Source of the DNA: Sellimonas caecigallum
Lineage (GTDB): Bacteria; Bacillota; Clostridia; Lachnospirales; Lachnospiraceae
Assembly (NCBI RefSeq): GCF_019754295.1
Contig: NZ_VIRV01000006.1
Coordinates: forward strand, 62,001-126,000
Reading direction: 5' to 3'
Length of the DNA stretch: 64,000 nucleotides
The position numbers were made by a program, and so were the translations under genes. Shown piece after piece: positions 25,688 to 34,477 of this stretch (position 1 is the first letter of the stretch; each line of letters starts with the position of its first letter). The notes under the pieces were generated by a model that was not told the DNA's origin, made no database searches, and was given only the letters and a program-made list of their open reading frames with translations.

Positions 25688-26236
25688 CTATTCCTGCCTT
25701 GCACCACACCCTGGACATCCGCTGCATCCGCCGGAAGACTGCGTCACATCAAAACTTCGGTTCATAGCCTTTTCCAGGCAGCAGATTGCCTGGGCAGAAA
25801 TCCCTTCTCCTGTTCCGGTAAATCCAAGGCCTTCTTCCGTGGTCGCCTTCACATTGACCTGGTCTGTATCAATCTGGAGGGCTCTGGCAATATTTTCCCG
25901 CATCTCTTCGATATAAGGCCGCATCTTCGGCTTCTGCGCGATGATGGTAGCATCGATGTTTTCTATAATATAAAGATTTTCTTCCAGAAGTTCTCCTACA
26001 TGTTCCAGCAGCCTGACGCTGGAGATTCCTCTGTATTTTTCATCTGTATCCGGGAAATGTTTCCCGATATCTCCGAGAGCCGCCGCCCCCAGAAGAGCAT
26101 CCATGATGGCATGCAAAAGTACATCCGCATCCGAATGTCCCAAAAGTCCTTTTTCATAAGGAATCATGACTCCTCCGATGATCAGATCCCGGTCTTCCAC
26201 CAGTCTGTGCACGTCATAACCCATTCCTACTCTCAC
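25688..26236 (-). CDS. ispF: 2-C-methyl-D-erythritol 2,4-cyclodiphosphate synthase with Cys-rich tail
   Basis: An MEP-pathway enzyme of isoprenoid synthesis that cyclises CDP-ME 2-phosphate. Metal ligands D8 and H10 (GYDVH) and H42 are present, as are the [15 protein letters not shown] signature, [10 protein letters not shown] and the [17 protein letters not shown] motif. The usual enzyme is about 157 residues; this one has about 25 more. Its C-terminal extension ends [16 protein letters not shown], giving C171, C174 and C177 in a C-x2-C-x2-C cluster that suggests a metal site. The gene overlaps the preceding membrane-protein gene by 4 nt. Confidence 0.95.
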   Translation of the reverse strand: MRVGMGYDVHRLVEDRDLIIGGVMIPYEKGLLGHSDADVLLHAIMDALLGAAALGDIGKHFPDTDEKYRGISSVRLLEHVGELLEENLYIIENIDATIIAQKPKMRPYIEEMRENIARALQIDTDQVNVKATTEEGLGFTGTGEGISAQAICCLEKAMNRSFDVTQSSGGCSGCPGCGARQE

Positions 26237-26580
26237 AGAATTTCGTCCTCCTTCATTTCTCCCGTCTCCGCTTTCTCTTCTTCCGTACCCTTTTCTGTCT
26301 CAGACTCGAATTCCTCTTCCTGCACGAGACTTCTGTTTTCTTCTTCTCTCCTTGCTTCTTCTGCTGCCTCTTCCGCCTCTTCCTCCTCACGGATCAGACC
26401 TTTTATATTCATGACGATGGCAAAAACGCCGATCGCAAGAAACAGTACCGCACAGCACAGGAACAGCACCGTATTTTTCTCTCCGCTTCCCCATACATCT
26501 TTTGCAAGTCCAAATCCCAAATATGCCAGGTATCCTCCCACGACAATCATCAGAATCCTTCTTACCTTGTTATCGATCAT
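26233..26580 (-). CDS. Small membrane protein with acidic tail
   Basis: A 115-residue protein of unknown function. Two hydrophobic segments (about residues 9-27 and 37-57) are followed by about 50 residues extremely rich in Glu (RKEEEE-type runs such as [18 protein letters not shown]), predicted to be a charged helix or coil in the cytoplasm. The stop overlaps the ispF start in ATGA, so the two are translationally coupled and this gene heads the ispF-GNAT-cysS-mrnC-rlmB-sigH run. No known motif is seen. Confidence 0.7.
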   Translation of the reverse strand: MIDNKVRRILMIVVGGYLAYLGFGLAKDVWGSGEKNTVLFLCCAVLFLAIGVFAIVMNIKGLIREEEEAEEAAEEARREEENRSLVQEEEFESETEKGTEEEKAETGEMKEDEIL

Positions 26581-26676
26581 TTGTCTTTTCCTCCTGATAG
26601 TTTCTTTCCATCCGGAAAATCATACCGGATTTTATCCCAATACTGCCATTTTAACACATCTGTATGAAAAATGCAC

Positions 26677-28293
26677 TTATTTTACCCGGAATGTCTTCGG
26701 AGCATAACGGTAGACAAGCACAAGCGCGATGACTGTGTAGGCGACTGTCACTATCAAAACTCCTGCCGTAAAAGCAAGTCCTCCTGTCTGCACTTGCAGG
26801 CAGATGTAGCTTATCACATACATTGCCAGATTGATCGCCCGGAAAAATGGGTTCTTTATATTCATTTCCTCTGAGTACGGCTGAAATACATAGTACATAA
26901 ACAGATGATGCACTGTAAAAAATACTGACAGCATCAAAACCGCCGCCGCAAAAAGCACAGTCTCCGGATTCAAAGGAGCAAGTCCGCATATTGCGCGCAG
27001 TACGATGGCCGCAGCGCTGATGGCCGCCCCCACGATAAGGTTGTAGACTGAGATTCTTATAAGCCGGATTTTAAAATTTTTCAGAATCACTTCCGGATTT
27101 CTGTAAAAGCCAAATTTCAGCATACTTTTATCGCAGTTGTAGAACATGGCCTTGCAGGCCTTTTCCGCCACCGTCACAGCGTACATGATAAACACAAGAA
27201 GCGGCAGCATACTCGTGATTTGCCGACAGATGTAAGCAGCCACGGCAGGATTTGCCACCCGTAGTCCTACCATACATGCAAACAACACGAAGATGATCGC
27301 CAGGCGATAATACACAGGCCTGATAAGCTGCCTTCTGTGTCTTGCAAAAAACAGTGCGTTGAAATAAGCATACCCTGTCAGGCCCTGCTTTCTCAGATCT
27401 TTTGTGTGATCGATCTGGAGATCCTTCTCTTTCATTCCCACTTCTTTCGCGGCAGACTGGTTGCCTGCAGATTTCATCAGTTCTGATGTGATCCATTTTG
27501 GATCTATCGTCCGGTGCATCTTCATCCGATACCCTTTGTAGCCTTTCAGAACATACCAAAGAGATCCGGCACCCAGTATCAGCAGAACAAGCAGAACCGC
27601 CGGGTGCAGCAGGATGGAAGCCGGAACCGGGACGATACCGGATGCCAGAGGGCCATATGCCGCCGGCACGCAGAGGAGTATCATGATCCAGCTGATCTTT
27701 GTAGATCTGCTCACAAAGAACTCTTTTTTATCGTACAGCACTACTTGGAATGCTTCCGCCATAGCCCGGAACATCATAAGGACAAACCACAACAGCGCAC
27801 CTTTGTACAAAGGTGCGTGAAACAACCACGCACACACGAGAAAACATGGCAAAAAATATACGAAAAACGGTACATAAATATACACGAGATAGGATCTGAC
27901 ATAGTTCAGCGGATCCATCTTCATGTAGATCAGACACGTGTATTTTTCCCTTGTCACTTTAAAAACCACGCTGTCCGTCCCGCCAAGTATACAGTTCAGG
28001 AAAAACACAATGCTGACCACACTGTCAAACTCTGTTCCATCCGGCATCTTTTGATCTAACAAAACAATCGGAAGGATGACAAAAATCATCATATAAAGGA
28101 TCTTTCCGGCCAGCTTTGTAAGCTGACCTATGATCATCGTAAACACTGCAACGATCTGTTTTAACTCTTTCTTTCCGTATACACTTTCCGGGATTTTCTT
28201 CCCTATGATCCAAAGGCGGCTCAGATAATAAAGAAAGACATTCGCATTGATGGCCGCCCTCATGCTAATCAGCTGACGTAATGTTCTAACCAT
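26677..28293 (-). CDS. ABC exporter-type permease
   Basis: A 538-residue integral membrane protein with about ten to twelve hydrophobic segments, a charged central loop (KGYRMKMHRTIDPKWITSE region) and a conserved-looking REKYTCLIYMKMDP stretch. It overlaps the ATPase gene by 8 nt (ATGGTTAG) and is therefore its membrane partner. No peptide or lipid substrate can be read, and no accessory gene is attached. The start at 28293 follows GAGG at good spacing; an in-frame ATG 12 nt upstream is a less suitable alternative. Confidence 0.8.
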   Translation of the reverse strand: MVRTLRQLISMRAAINANVFLYYLSRLWIIGKKIPESVYGKKELKQIVAVFTMIIGQLTKLAGKILYMMIFVILPIVLLDQKMPDGTEFDSVVSIVFFLNCILGGTDSVVFKVTREKYTCLIYMKMDPLNYVRSYLVYIYVPFFVYFLPCFLVCAWLFHAPLYKGALLWFVLMMFRAMAEAFQVVLYDKKEFFVSRSTKISWIMILLCVPAAYGPLASGIVPVPASILLHPAVLLVLLILGAGSLWYVLKGYKGYRMKMHRTIDPKWITSELMKSAGNQSAAKEVGMKEKDLQIDHTKDLRKQGLTGYAYFNALFFARHRRQLIRPVYYRLAIIFVLFACMVGLRVANPAVAAYICRQITSMLPLLVFIMYAVTVAEKACKAMFYNCDKSMLKFGFYRNPEVILKNFKIRLIRISVYNLIVGAAISAAAIVLRAICGLAPLNPETVLFAAAVLMLSVFFTVHHLFMYYVFQPYSEEMNIKNPFFRAINLAMYVISYICLQVQTGGLAFTAGVLIVTVAYTVIALVLVYRYAPKTFRVK

Positions 28294-28999
28294 GGCTTTC
28301 CTCATCTTTCAGTAATTCTATGATCTGTTCCTCAAAATCTTTGCTTTTCAGCATTTCGTGGTCCAAAAGGCTTAAGTGGCCTTCACTCAGCACGACAATC
28401 TCATCACATAAGTCCGTCGCAAGCTGCAGGATGTGGGTGGAAAAAATGATGACGTGATCTTTCTTCATACTGCGAAGAAGCTGTTTCATCTCCAGCGCCA
28501 CGACGACGTCAAAAGAAGTCAGCGGTTCATCCAGAAGGATAACCGGAGGTTTCGCGATCATAAAACAGATCATCTGGATCTTGTTTTTCATTCCGTGGGA
28601 ATATCCTTTGATCAGACGTTTCCGATCCTCCGGAGCGATCTGTACGATATCAAAGCACTCCTCCATTGTGAGATCTTTTGAAATCTTGTCCTGATTGATG
28701 TCCATGAAAAACCGGACAAACTCTTCCCCGGTAAGAAAATCCGGAAGGATCGGGACGGAGAGCACATATCCTACGTCGTCCGGAAAAAGCGTCCTCTTTT
28801 CATCTTCCCCCGTACTTAAGAATGCCTCCCCAAAGTCCGGTTGGATTTCATCGCTCAGGCAGTTGAAAAGCGTCGTCTTTCCGGCGCCGTTTCGCCCAAG
28901 CAGCCCATAGATCTTTCCTTTTTCAAATGTAAATGTACAGTCTTTCAGCACCGTTTTGGCACCAAATGATTTTTGGATCTTCTCCAGTCTTAATTCCAT
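28286..28999 (-). CDS. ABC transporter ATPase
   Basis: A 237-residue single nucleotide-binding domain with Walker A GRNGAGKTT (about 35-43), Walker B PVILLDEPLTSFD and H-loop STHIL. The signature is non-standard: GYSHGMKNKIQ in place of LSGGQ, as in CcmA/DrrA-type exporters where the motif reads YSxGM. It presumably drives the permease translated from the overlapping gene. The ATG follows AAAGGGG. Confidence 0.88.
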   Translation of the reverse strand: MELRLEKIQKSFGAKTVLKDCTFTFEKGKIYGLLGRNGAGKTTLFNCLSDEIQPDFGEAFLSTGEDEKRTLFPDDVGYVLSVPILPDFLTGEEFVRFFMDINQDKISKDLTMEECFDIVQIAPEDRKRLIKGYSHGMKNKIQMICFMIAKPPVILLDEPLTSFDVVVALEMKQLLRSMKKDHVIIFSTHILQLATDLCDEIVVLSEGHLSLLDHEMLKSKDFEEQIIELLKDEESHG

Positions 29000-29057
29000 A
29001 CTTTTCCCCTTTCTCCTTGCCTGACTCTATCTTCATTGAATTTCTTTTCCCCTTCAT

Positions 29058-29095
29058 AAAAAGGATGCTCTATTCTAAAAATATAGCATCCTTTC
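29058..29095 (-). terminator. Terminator of the NRPS-like cluster
   Basis: Arms AAAGGATGCT / AGCATCCTTT with an inner A/T-rich loop, followed by TTTTTATG on the minus strand, 11 bp after the AMP-ligase stop. Confidence 0.75.
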
Positions 29096-29105
29096 TTGTC
29101 ACTTA

Positions 29106-30614
29106 TCAATATCTTTTTATTTTTCTGGAAGTTGTTTTTTCAAATTCCGTTTCCCGCACCTTCAATGAATAAATCTTCTTATATGCAGGCACACTGCGGT
29201 TGTACTCGTCAATGATCTCCTGAAGCGCCTGTCGGATATCACGTACCTTCTTTTTCTTTGCATAATCATAGTCCGGAAAGATCTCCGCCTCCATCACATC
29301 GCCCATTTCTCTTACGAGCACTTCCTGGACAAGCCGGTTTTCCGAAAGCCGGTTTTCCAACTCTTCCGGAGATACATTCTCCCCGTTTTTCAAAATGATC
29401 AGGTTTTTCTTTCTTCCTGTCAGGTAGACAAATCCTTCGTCATCTACGTAGCCCAGATCTCCCGTCCGAAGCCATCCGTCACAGAGTGTCTCTTCCGTCT
29501 CTTTTGGCATCTTATAATACCCCTGCATGACGCTGGATCCACGAACCCATAATTCTCCGTCCACGACTTTTGCCTGACAGTTTGGGAGGAGCTGTCCTAC
29601 GGATTCTTTCCGGATATCCCAGCTTTGGGACGTACTGATGACCGGAGAGCACTCCGTCATACCGTAACCTTGCTGTATCGTGATGCCATAACTTTCAAAA
29701 AGATCAATGTAAGCCGGGTTTAAGTAAGCCCCTCCGCTGCAAATGGTACGGAACTGTTCGCCAAACACCATCTTCTTTACAAGCTTTTTCGGAAGTCCCT
29801 TCGTATCTTCCAGCTTCTTAGCCATGGTCTCGATCATAAGGGGAACCATGAGAATCATCTCCGGTTTGAAAAGCTTGATATTTTTCGCCACCCGCATGAG
29901 CGAATCGTTCATGCAGATTACCGCCCCGAGAGACATTCCTTTCAAAAAATCCATACTCAGACAGTATGCATGATGGATCGGCAGGACGGAAAGGATCACG
30001 ATCCGCTCCGGTATCTTCATGTCCAGACAGGTGGCATTTTCCGCCAGATTTCTGTGGGTAAGCATGACCCCCTTACTCTTTCCCGTCGTCCCAGATGTAA
30101 ACATGATCGTACAGAGACTGTCCGGATCCGGTGTATAGTCAAATCTCCCCTCATGCTCTTTGAGAAGGGTTCGAAAAGAAAGCACGTCTCCCTCATCCTC
30201 CTCTTTCTGCATGGAAATAATATATTTTAATTTCGGGCAGAGACGTTTTGCCATCTCCCCTACATCTTTTCTGATCTCATCCATCACAAGCACTGTGACG
30301 TCCGCCCGGGTAAGAAGCTCACAGATCTCTTCCGCCGGGAGAGACACATCCAGCGGAACTGCGATTCCGCCGCCGTTTACAATACCAAGGTAGGAGACGA
30401 TCCAAGGATAAGAGGTGGCTCCGATGAGCGCAATATGATTTTCCCTCTCCCCAAGACTTTCCAGAGCTCTCGAGAAGCTCTCGCTGTCCCTGCGAAGCTG
30501 GAAATATGTCCTTGACTCGATCTTATCTTTTCCTATTTTGTAGCGAACGGCATCTCCATCCCCATATTTTTCTTCTGTCTTACACAGTATCTCTCTGATC
30601 GTGCTGGAAATCAT
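29106..30614 (-). CDS. AMP-dependent acyl/amino-acid ligase of the NRPS-like cluster
   Basis: A 502-residue ANL-superfamily adenylating enzyme. Core motifs are the P-loop FTSGTTGKSKG, YGMTECSP (A5), GWLRTGDLGY (A7) and TGRKKNLIILKNGENVSPEE (A8). The terminal catalytic lysine region reads TTSRKIKRY, where G is replaced by R before the Lys. It should activate a carboxylic acid as an adenylate and load it on the carrier protein encoded just upstream (11-nt gap). Fatty-acid-like or amino-acid substrates are both possible. It is a stand-alone domain with no reductase or thioesterase fused. Confidence 0.88.
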   Translation of the reverse strand: MISSTIREILCKTEEKYGDGDAVRYKIGKDKIESRTYFQLRRDSESFSRALESLGERENHIALIGATSYPWIVSYLGIVNGGGIAVPLDVSLPAEEICELLTRADVTVLVMDEIRKDVGEMAKRLCPKLKYIISMQKEEDEGDVLSFRTLLKEHEGRFDYTPDPDSLCTIMFTSGTTGKSKGVMLTHRNLAENATCLDMKIPERIVILSVLPIHHAYCLSMDFLKGMSLGAVICMNDSLMRVAKNIKLFKPEMILMVPLMIETMAKKLEDTKGLPKKLVKKMVFGEQFRTICSGGAYLNPAYIDLFESYGITIQQGYGMTECSPVISTSQSWDIRKESVGQLLPNCQAKVVDGELWVRGSSVMQGYYKMPKETEETLCDGWLRTGDLGYVDDEGFVYLTGRKKNLIILKNGENVSPEELENRLSENRLVQEVLVREMGDVMEAEIFPDYDYAKKKKVRDIRQALQEIIDEYNRSVPAYKKIYSLKVRETEFEKTTSRKIKRY

Positions 30615-30625
30615 ATGCTCACTCC

Positions 30626-30856
30626 TTATTTTACGCTAAGTCTTTCAAGATAGTCGGCTGCTTCCTGCACAGTACGGATGTCGGCCGCCTCGTGCTGATC
30701 GATCTCAATATCGAATTCATCCTCGATTTCTCCAAGCATACTCATAAAATCAAACGATGTAAATCCAAGATCCTCCATAAAGCGGGATTCCGGTTTGATG
30801 GAATCTTGCTCTACCTCCACATAATTGCAGATCATTTCTTTCAGTTTTTCGTACAT
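30626..30856 (-). CDS. Stand-alone acyl/peptidyl carrier protein
   Basis: A 76-residue carrier protein. The phosphopantetheine attachment serine is S34 in DLGFTSFDFM; the usual DSL is TSF here, so it is a divergent carrier. Acidic helices EIEDEFDIEI flank it. ATG at 30856 follows GTGGAGGG. It lies between the ligase and the condensation-like gene, and together they supply activation, tethering and condensation. It is probably not the primary fatty-acid ACP, which normally sits in a fab cluster. Confidence 0.88.
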   Translation of the reverse strand: MYEKLKEMICNYVEVEQDSIKPESRFMEDLGFTSFDFMSMLGEIEDEFDIEIDQHEAADIRTVQEAADYLERLSVK

Positions 30857-30870
30857 ATCTCTTCCCTCCA

Positions 30871-32274
30871 CTATACCAGTTTGATAATCTCTCCTATTGT
30901 CAGATCCGGATTTTCCACACCTTTGAACATGATCCTGCAAAGATAATAATAAAGATATTCCAATTTTTCTATCGGCATCGCCTGGATCCAGTGTTCAAAA
31001 TTAAAGTCAAGCCCATTGTCTTCCGGTCTGTGCATCACAGTCAGATAAAGCGCCTGTGCCGCCGCTCCGTTTGGATACCATTTTGTCTTATATTTGATAT
31101 CCCCAAGTTTATCAAGCCCCTTTTCCTGCAGCGTCATCGGCTGGTACGTCAGGGAAATCGGCTCATATGTCAGCCCGTCCGGATGCGGATAGCATTTTCC
31201 TCTCCTGGCAAAAAAGTCGACTGAATCATAATTCGCATGCATGAACATGGCATTCTGACAGTCACGTATCTCATAGATTCCTTCCAGAAATGTCTTTTCT
31301 TCCGGGATAACAGTCCGAAACGGAAATGTATGGATCCTCGTTCCACCACATTTCTTTTCTTTCACTGTGGCGCGCCTTGCGATAGTTGTATTGATGGAGA
31401 CGTCGTCATTTCCGTTCACCTTCTGGAGGTATGTCCGAAGTCCCATCATAAGCAGGCACACGAGAGAGACATGGTATTTTTCACAGAAATCCATGAGCCT
31501 TTTTGTAGGCTCTTCCTCCAGGTGGAACACATCCACTGTGGAGTCCACAGACTGTGACAAATATGTAGCGGCACGAAGATCCGGATCCTTGTATTTTTCT
31601 CTCGCTTCCTCAAGCACCTGCGGCCCCTCAATACCGTTGAACATCGGCTCCGAATGTTCGATCAGGCCTTTGAAAAAAGCCTCATCTCTTTCTTTTGCCT
31701 TACATCCTGCCTCGTAGGCAAGATCTTTCTCAAGCTGTTCGATGTAGGACGTCATATCCTTCGGATACGGCACCCCTTCGTATTTCGCATTACAATAAAT
31801 CTCAATAATGTCCTTCATGAAACAGATCAGGGACTGGGCGTCCATTGTCATATGGTCTACCAGGAGATAGATCCCATTAAATCCATCCGGCATATGGATC
31901 ATGACAATCCGGTTCATCGGGGAATCGTTCCTCTTGAACGGCACAGAAGACCAGGTTTTCATAATGTCTTCCGCCTCCTCCATCGTCTTTCCAGAGAAAT
32001 CCACAAACTCAATCTCTCGTTCTTCCCTGTCCACGACATACTGATAGCAAGTTCCCTCTTTGTCCTGCGCAAACCGGAGTCTCATGGATTCACATCGCTC
32101 GTAAGCTTTGTAGATAGACTGCCTGAGCACTTCCCAGTCAAGTTCCGTTCCGATCGTAAGACTCGTCCCGATATTCAGGACCTGTTTTTTCGGGCAATAC
32201 TTCTGATAGAAGAAATGCAGCCTCTGCGCCGCAGTCAGTGGGTAAACTTTGTACCCTTTCCTTTTTCTCATCAT
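30871..32274 (-). CDS. Stand-alone condensation-domain-like protein
   Basis: A 467-residue protein with the fold pattern of NRPS condensation domains: N-terminal YPLTAAQRLHFF (the C1-like start), then the active-site region VDHMTMDAQS, in which His 141 and Asp 145 match the second His and Asp of H-H-x-x-x-D-G while the first His is Asp and the Gly is Ala. Retention of the catalytic second His suggests activity as a condensation or acyltransfer enzyme. Alternatives are a WS/DGAT-like acyltransferase. The start at 32274 overlaps the hydrolase stop in ATGA and follows AGGAGG. Confidence 0.8.
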   Translation of the reverse strand: MMRKRKGYKVYPLTAAQRLHFFYQKYCPKKQVLNIGTSLTIGTELDWEVLRQSIYKAYERCESMRLRFAQDKEGTCYQYVVDREEREIEFVDFSGKTMEEAEDIMKTWSSVPFKRNDSPMNRIVMIHMPDGFNGIYLLVDHMTMDAQSLICFMKDIIEIYCNAKYEGVPYPKDMTSYIEQLEKDLAYEAGCKAKERDEAFFKGLIEHSEPMFNGIEGPQVLEEAREKYKDPDLRAATYLSQSVDSTVDVFHLEEEPTKRLMDFCEKYHVSLVCLLMMGLRTYLQKVNGNDDVSINTTIARRATVKEKKCGGTRIHTFPFRTVIPEEKTFLEGIYEIRDCQNAMFMHANYDSVDFFARRGKCYPHPDGLTYEPISLTYQPMTLQEKGLDKLGDIKYKTKWYPNGAAAQALYLTVMHRPEDNGLDFNFEHWIQAMPIEKLEYLYYYLCRIMFKGVENPDLTIGEIIKLV

Positions 32275-33209
32275 TTCATTATTCCTCCTGTGAATAAATC
32301 CATCGCTTTTTCGTATGCTTTTGTATCTTTGTAATAACTTTCCGCATGTGCCGCGCCTTTGACGATCAGCCGCATTTTTCTTGACGCACAATTCTCATAA
32401 AGCTCGTAGCACATCCTGCACGGAACAAATGTATCTTTTTCTCCATGTATAAAAAGAATCGGTACTTTCGCTTTCCTTACTTCCCGCGCCGCATTGCACT
32501 CATCCAGCCCGTAGCCAGCACGTTTCTTATTGATAAGATCCGCGGCAGGTATCATCGGAAATGCCGGGAGATGATACATCGTATGCAGCACATGAGTAAA
32601 GACGTGTTTTGCCGAAGTAAAGGCGCAGTCGGATATGATTCCCTTGACCTGCCCCGGCAGGGAAAGACCACTCATCATGGATACTGTGGCGCCTCCCATG
32701 GAGATCCCATGCAGAAGGATCCTGCAGTCTTCCCCGCATATCCGGATAACCCAGTCGATCCATTTCATTCCGTCATAGCGGTCTTTGCATCCAAACCCTA
32801 CATACTCTCCTTCGCTTTCGCCATGCGCCCTTTCATCAACCAGGAGCATACTGTATCCATTCCTCATATAGTAGTCTGAAAGGCCGATAAAATCGCTCAT
32901 TCCCTGGCTTGTATACCCGTGAAAACAGATAACAACTTTCTTTTTGTCATTCTGGGGAAACCATGTGGCATGAAGCAAAAGCCCGCCATCCGCCTTCTCA
33001 AAAATGTCCTCATGCCTGCTCTCAAGCATGGCGGCTTTTCGTTTCTCCATCAGAGGAATATACTGGTTCCAGTCCGTCCCTGCCATCTTCATCGTTCGCT
33101 CGACTTTCACTTTGCTTCGTTTCATCGTCCTGCGGTAAAAATAAGCAGTGCCTCCCGCCTCCGCTGCTGCCAGCAAAAACAGTCCGACACCAAGGATTCT
33201 CTTCTTCAT
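32271..33209 (-). CDS. Membrane-anchored alpha/beta hydrolase
   Basis: A 312-residue alpha/beta hydrolase with an N-terminal membrane helix (about residues 5-24) and a basic stop-transfer (RRTMKRSK). The nucleophile elbow is GISMGG (S170), the acid is D259 in HGEKDTFVP and the base is H288 in GAAHAES, so the catalytic triad is intact. The oxyanion region is FHGYTSQG. Relatives are esterases, peptidases and thioesterases. In this cluster it could release or modify the product, which is inference. It is translationally coupled to the condensation-like gene. Confidence 0.85.
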   Translation of the reverse strand: MKKRILGVGLFLLAAAEAGGTAYFYRRTMKRSKVKVERTMKMAGTDWNQYIPLMEKRKAAMLESRHEDIFEKADGGLLLHATWFPQNDKKKVVICFHGYTSQGMSDFIGLSDYYMRNGYSMLLVDERAHGESEGEYVGFGCKDRYDGMKWIDWVIRICGEDCRILLHGISMGGATVSMMSGLSLPGQVKGIISDCAFTSAKHVFTHVLHTMYHLPAFPMIPAADLINKKRAGYGLDECNAAREVRKAKVPILFIHGEKDTFVPCRMCYELYENCASRKMRLIVKGAAHAESYYKDTKAYEKAMDLFTGGIMK

Positions 33210-33260
33210 ACTATCCAGCCCATCTCCATTCTGAATTCGGCCACTCTAGGAAATTCCTTT

Positions 33261-33590
33261 CTATTTGTGGCTCTCTACAAGATCTTTCAGTTTCAGCGCT
33301 TTATCGATATTTCCTTCTACTTTCAGCTTCTGAAGAGTTACCGCCATAATCGGATTGAGTTTACCGGACGCGATTTTCATCAGTGTGTCGGCCGTACATG
33401 TAAACATAGCATCCCGGTCAAAATATTCATACGGTTCCACGGACAGTTTTCCTTCTTTCACTTCCACGTAGAATATTCCTTCCGCTTCCCCGGTAATATT
33501 GAACTGGTATGCCAAATGTTCGTGAATATCGCTTACATCCGCCTGAACAAGCATTCCTTTTACTTTTGAAAACATTTCCGCATAATTCAT
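33261..33590 (-). CDS. SCP2-like sterol/lipid-binding domain protein
   Basis: A 109-residue single-domain SCP2-like protein with the typical C-terminal half DTLMKIASGKLNPIMAVTLQKLKVEGNIDKALKL (core ASGKLNPIMAV). SCP2 folds hold acyl chains or sterols in a hydrophobic tunnel; a role in carrying an acyl intermediate or product of this cluster is inference. It is the first gene of the cluster, directly after the promoter and its palindromes. The SD is GGAGG before ATG. Confidence 0.8.
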   Translation of the reverse strand: MNYAEMFSKVKGMLVQADVSDIHEHLAYQFNITGEAEGIFYVEVKEGKLSVEPYEYFDRDAMFTCTADTLMKIASGKLNPIMAVTLQKLKVEGNIDKALKLKDLVESHK

Positions 33591-33613
33591 CCCATATCCT
33601 CCATTCTACATTT

Positions 33614-33630
33614 TTCGACCGTCGGTCGAA
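33614..33630. promoter_or_regulatory. TetR-type operator, perfect copy
   Basis: Perfect palindrome TTCGACC-GTC-GGTCGAA downstream of the -10 of the cluster promoter. It matches the TetR-family pattern GACC-N3-GGTC. Confidence 0.8.
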
Positions 33631-33644
33631 TTGATTTCAACCGT

Positions 33645-33673
33645 AACATATCACTTTTTCGACTGTTGGTCAA
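33645..33673 (-). promoter_or_regulatory. Promoter of the NRPS-like cluster
   Basis: -35 TTGACC, 17-bp spacer, -10 TATGTT on the minus strand. Its -35 box lies inside the second palindrome. Confidence 0.8.
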
Positions 33674-33674
33674 T
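33658..33674. promoter_or_regulatory. TetR-type operator, degenerate copy overlapping -35
   Basis: TTCGACT-GTT-GGTCAAT, related to the perfect site 44 bp away. A repressor here would block RNA polymerase binding. Confidence 0.7.
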
Positions 33675-33766
33675 AGCATTTACCCAAATTTTACAGTCCG
33701 GTAAAGCTGAAAGCAAACAGACGAAATTGGCATGGATTTTCACTGTTCACAGTTTCGTTCCTGTGC

Positions 33767-33772
33767 TATACT
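33767..33772 (+). promoter_or_regulatory. Possible extended -10 of the TetR gene
   Basis: TATACT preceded by TGC (extended -10), about 57 bp before the TetR ATG. The -35 is weak, so the call is tentative. Confidence 0.4.
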
Positions 33773-33829
33773 GGATTGTAACTTATTCTATGCAGCATTC
33801 ATTTTAGAAAGTTAGAAAGGCGGCCTACC

Positions 33830-34465
33830 ATGCCAAATCAGTCAAAATATAATCTTATTCTGGATTCCCTCCAGAAACTTTTGGAGAATCGGACGATTCA
33901 GACGATCTCTGTGAGCGAGATCGCCGCCACAGCCGGAATCGGAAAGGGGAGCATTTACTATTACTTCCCGTCAAAAGATGCCATTTTAGAAGCCCTTGTA
34001 AAAAGACGCTACGAGAAACCTCTTGAGACGGCAAAAACTTTGGCAAAACAGACAGACATCTCTCCATTTACCCGGATGGCCATGATCTTTCAGGCGTGCC
34101 GAAGCTCTTCTTCTGAGTTTTTAAGGCAGGAGACGAACGAACATCTGTCCGCAAACTCCAACGCACAGGAGAAATCGTTTCTCCACCAAAAATATCTGAA
34201 CCATCTGATCACAGAATTGAAACCGATCCTTTCGGATATCATCAGCCAGGGAATCACAAATGGCCAGATCCATTTTTCCTATCCATCTGCATTGGCGGAA
34301 ATCGTCCTTATCGTCCTCACAGTCAAGCTGGACAATACGCTGATCCCATCTGCACCTGAAGAGATCGAAGAGACGATTGTGGGACTTATCTCCCTCCTGG
34401 AAAAAGGAACCGGCAACCCAGCAGGCTCCCTGAATTTCCTGATGAGCTTCGACGACACTATGTGA
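33830..34465 (+). CDS. TetR/AcrR-family regulator of the NRPS-like cluster
   Basis: A 211-residue TetR-family protein. The DNA-binding helix-turn-helix is SVSEIAATAGIGKGSIYYYF at residues about 26-46, the most conserved part of the family, and the C-terminal ligand domain is all-helical and unrelated to obvious families. It is divergent from the SCP2-led cluster with a 239-bp shared region that holds two copies of a GACC/GGTC palindrome, the strongest evidence that it represses that cluster and perhaps itself. The inducing ligand may be a product or precursor of the cluster, which is inference. Confidence 0.9.
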   Translation: MPNQSKYNLILDSLQKLLENRTIQTISVSEIAATAGIGKGSIYYYFPSKDAILEALVKRRYEKPLETAKTLAKQTDISPFTRMAMIFQACRSSSSEFLRQETNEHLSANSNAQEKSFLHQKYLNHLITELKPILSDIISQGITNGQIHFSYPSALAEIVLIVLTVKLDNTLIPSAPEEIEETIVGLISLLEKGTGNPAGSLNFLMSFDDTM

Positions 34466-34477
34466 TAAAGATACAAA

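Noticed and set aside
25604-26707. Plus-strand frame of 367 codons opposite ispF and neighbours
   Set aside because: It spans three minus-strand genes with overlaps and has no start signal.
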